A DNA stretch of 64,000 nucleotides, taken from positions 744,001 through 808,000 of the forward strand of contig NZ_CP038157.1 of the NCBI RefSeq assembly GCF_007641235.1, read 5' to 3'. The stretch comes from Corynebacterium sanguinis (GTDB lineage: Bacteria; Actinomycetota; Actinomycetes; Mycobacteriales; Mycobacteriaceae). Below are positions 62,936-64,000 of this stretch, in pieces. Within the stretch, counting starts at the first letter, position 1. The number at the start of each line of letters is the position of its first letter. The notes below the pieces were generated by a model. The model saw only the letters and a program-made list of their open reading frames with translations. It did no database searches and was not told the DNA's origin. Both the position numbers and the translations under genes were made by a program.

Positions 62936-64000
62936 TGCTGGCCTCCAGTGTTGAGACCCCGTCATTCATGGTGACAAGGTAGCGGGCCGACACCGCGTCG
63001 GCGAGGTTGCCGGGCAAATCGTCACCCACCGCCGCAGTGATCAACACCTGCTCGGCGCTTTGCGCCACGGCGACGAGGCGCTGGCGGCGAAGCGCATCCA
63101 GCTCGGCGAACACGTCGTCGAGGATAAGCACGGGGTGCGAGCCCTCGGAGGCGAGCAGCGCGTACTCGGCCAGGTGCAGCGAAAGCGCGTAGGACCAGGT
63201 CTCGCCGTGGCTGGCGTAACCCTTGGCCGGGGTGTCCCCGAGCATGAGCACCATGTCGTCGCGGTGCGGGCCAACAAGCGTGGTGGCGCGCTCGATTTCC
63301 TCCCTGCGCCGCCGCGCGAGTTCGGTGAGCATCGCGGCCTCGATAACACCCGGCTCGCGGCTGGGCTCGCCGGAAAGAGCGCGCACCGCGTCGTCGACGG
63401 TAGAGGAATAGGACACGGATGCGGGGCGCGATTCGGGCGCGACCGCCGCGTAGGACTCGGCGATGTGCGGGGTGAGGACGTCGAGAAGCTCAAGCCTGCC
63501 CGCGGTGACTTCCGCGCCGAGCCGCGCGAGCTGGAGATCCCACACGTCCAGGGTGGCCAGGGCGCTCGCGCCGGTGTCGTCGCTGTAGCCGCGGCGCAGC
63601 TCGTGAGAGGAGCTGCGCAGCAAGGCGTTGCGCTGTCGCAGCACCTTGTCGTAATCTGCCTTCGCCCCGCCGAGGCGCGGGGCGCGCGATGCCGCGAGCT
63701 CGTCGAGGAACCGGCGCCGCTCCGCAGGCTCGCCCGCTACCAGCTTGAGGTCTTCGGGCGAAAACATCACGGTGCGCAACACACCGAGCACCTCTCGCGC
63801 CGATTTCAGCCTGGTGCGGTTGATTTGGGCCTGGTTGGCTCCGTTGACCTTGATCAACAGATGGGTTGTCAGCTCCCGGTCGTCGTTGACGGTGGTGACG
63901 GACACGCGGGCATCCCCGCACCCGGAGCGGATTAGCGGGGCGTCCGTTGACACCCGATGGCTGCCGAGCGTGCTGGTGTAGTGCAGCGCCTCGACGATAT
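62928..64000 (-). CDS. recF: recombination protein RecF (5' end outside window)
   Basis: SMC-like ATPase of gap repair. The visible 356 residues start at [17 protein letters not shown], just after the Walker A region, and include [32 protein letters not shown], the ABC-type signature region [14 protein letters not shown], and Walker B ([13 protein letters not shown]) with QVLITAA. The N-terminal 30-40 residues lie beyond position 64000. dnaN should follow upstream. Confidence 0.95.
   Translation of the reverse strand, partial: IVEALHYTSTLGSHRVSTDAPLIRSGCGDARVSVTTVNDDRELTTHLLIKVNGANQAQINRTRLKSAREVLGVLRTVMFSPEDLKLVAGEPAERRRFLDELAASRAPRLGGAKADYDKVLRQRNALLRSSSHELRRGYSDDTGASALATLDVWDLQLARLGAEVTAGRLELLDVLTPHIAESYAAVAPESRPASVSYSSTVDDAVRALSGEPSREPGVIEAAMLTELARRRREEIERATTLVGPHRDDMVLMLGDTPAKGYASHGETWSYALSLHLAEYALLASEGSHPVLILDDVFAELDALRRQRLVAVAQSAEQVLITAAVGDDLPGNLADAVSARYLVTMNDGVSTLEASNG

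Overview
The window is a high-GC actinobacterial chromosome segment that fits Corynebacterium; I cannot resolve the species. Evidence: the gyrA/DUF3566/tRNA-Ile/tRNA-Ala order, the fhaA-fhaB-pstP-rodA-pbpA-pknA-pknB-crgA cluster, metF-metE, a biotin synthase followed by its small Fe-S auxiliary protein, DNA sites like the corynebacterial biotin-repressor box, and many leaderless or GTG/TTG starts. The right edge is close to oriC: recF (cut off), the DciA-like gene and gyrB lie on the minus strand there, so dnaN and dnaA should lie just beyond position 64000.

Layout. 1-9.4 kb: the 3' end of an HrpB-type helicase, a Fic protein with a palindromic operator, an APC amino-acid transporter convergent with a TetR regulator, an AbrB-type membrane protein, a DUF885 hydrolase and a ROK regulator. 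8.9-12.4 kb: a tightly overlapping minus-strand operon of AMP nucleosidase, sirtuin, a HAD-like protein without its catalytic aspartates, and a gamma-carbonic-anhydrase-like protein. 12.4-20.8 kb: an App1-type phosphatase, a beta-lactamase-like lipoprotein, cspA, bioB with bsaP, a TetR regulator, an M20 peptidase, a GH13 enzyme and a three-domain glutaminase. 21.2-21.7 kb: two very small amphipathic-peptide genes, each with its own terminator. 21.7-28 kb: manA, a CDF cation transporter with a one-lobed binding lipoprotein, and a TetR-controlled membrane-protein/methyltransferase operon divergent from an alpha/beta hydrolase. 28.0-30.8 kb: an IS3-family element split by an IS30-family element.

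31-43.5 kb: tRNA-Leu, then the Ser/Thr-kinase, phosphatase and cell-elongation operon, crgA, a large secreted protein of unknown function, a convergent gap rich in DnaA boxes, a rhomboid protease and ppiA. 43.5-47.2 kb: three palindromic repeats, then metE and metF. 47.4-54.1 kb: a membrane-anchored protein, a TetR gene divergent from a decayed ATPase gene plus YhgE/Pip, a YdhK lipoprotein, DoxX, tRNA-Ala(CGC) and an orphan 413-residue coiled-coil protein followed by a remnant of a second copy. 54.4-64 kb: tRNA-Ala(TGC), tRNA-Ile, DUF3566, gyrA, a ribbon-helix-helix/Doc-like pair, two small unknowns, an alpha/beta hydrolase, gyrB, dciA and recF.

How the genes work together: pstP, pknA and pknB form a reversible phosphorylation switch read by the FHA proteins and coupled to RodA/PbpA peptidoglycan synthesis and CrgA. 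MetF supplies methyl-tetrahydrofolate to MetE. BioB needs BsaP. The least explained signals are the DnaA-box cluster at 42.1-42.3 kb, the palindromic repeats at 43.6-43.9 kb, the paired small peptides at 21.2-21.7 kb and a 12-base word scattered over the whole window.
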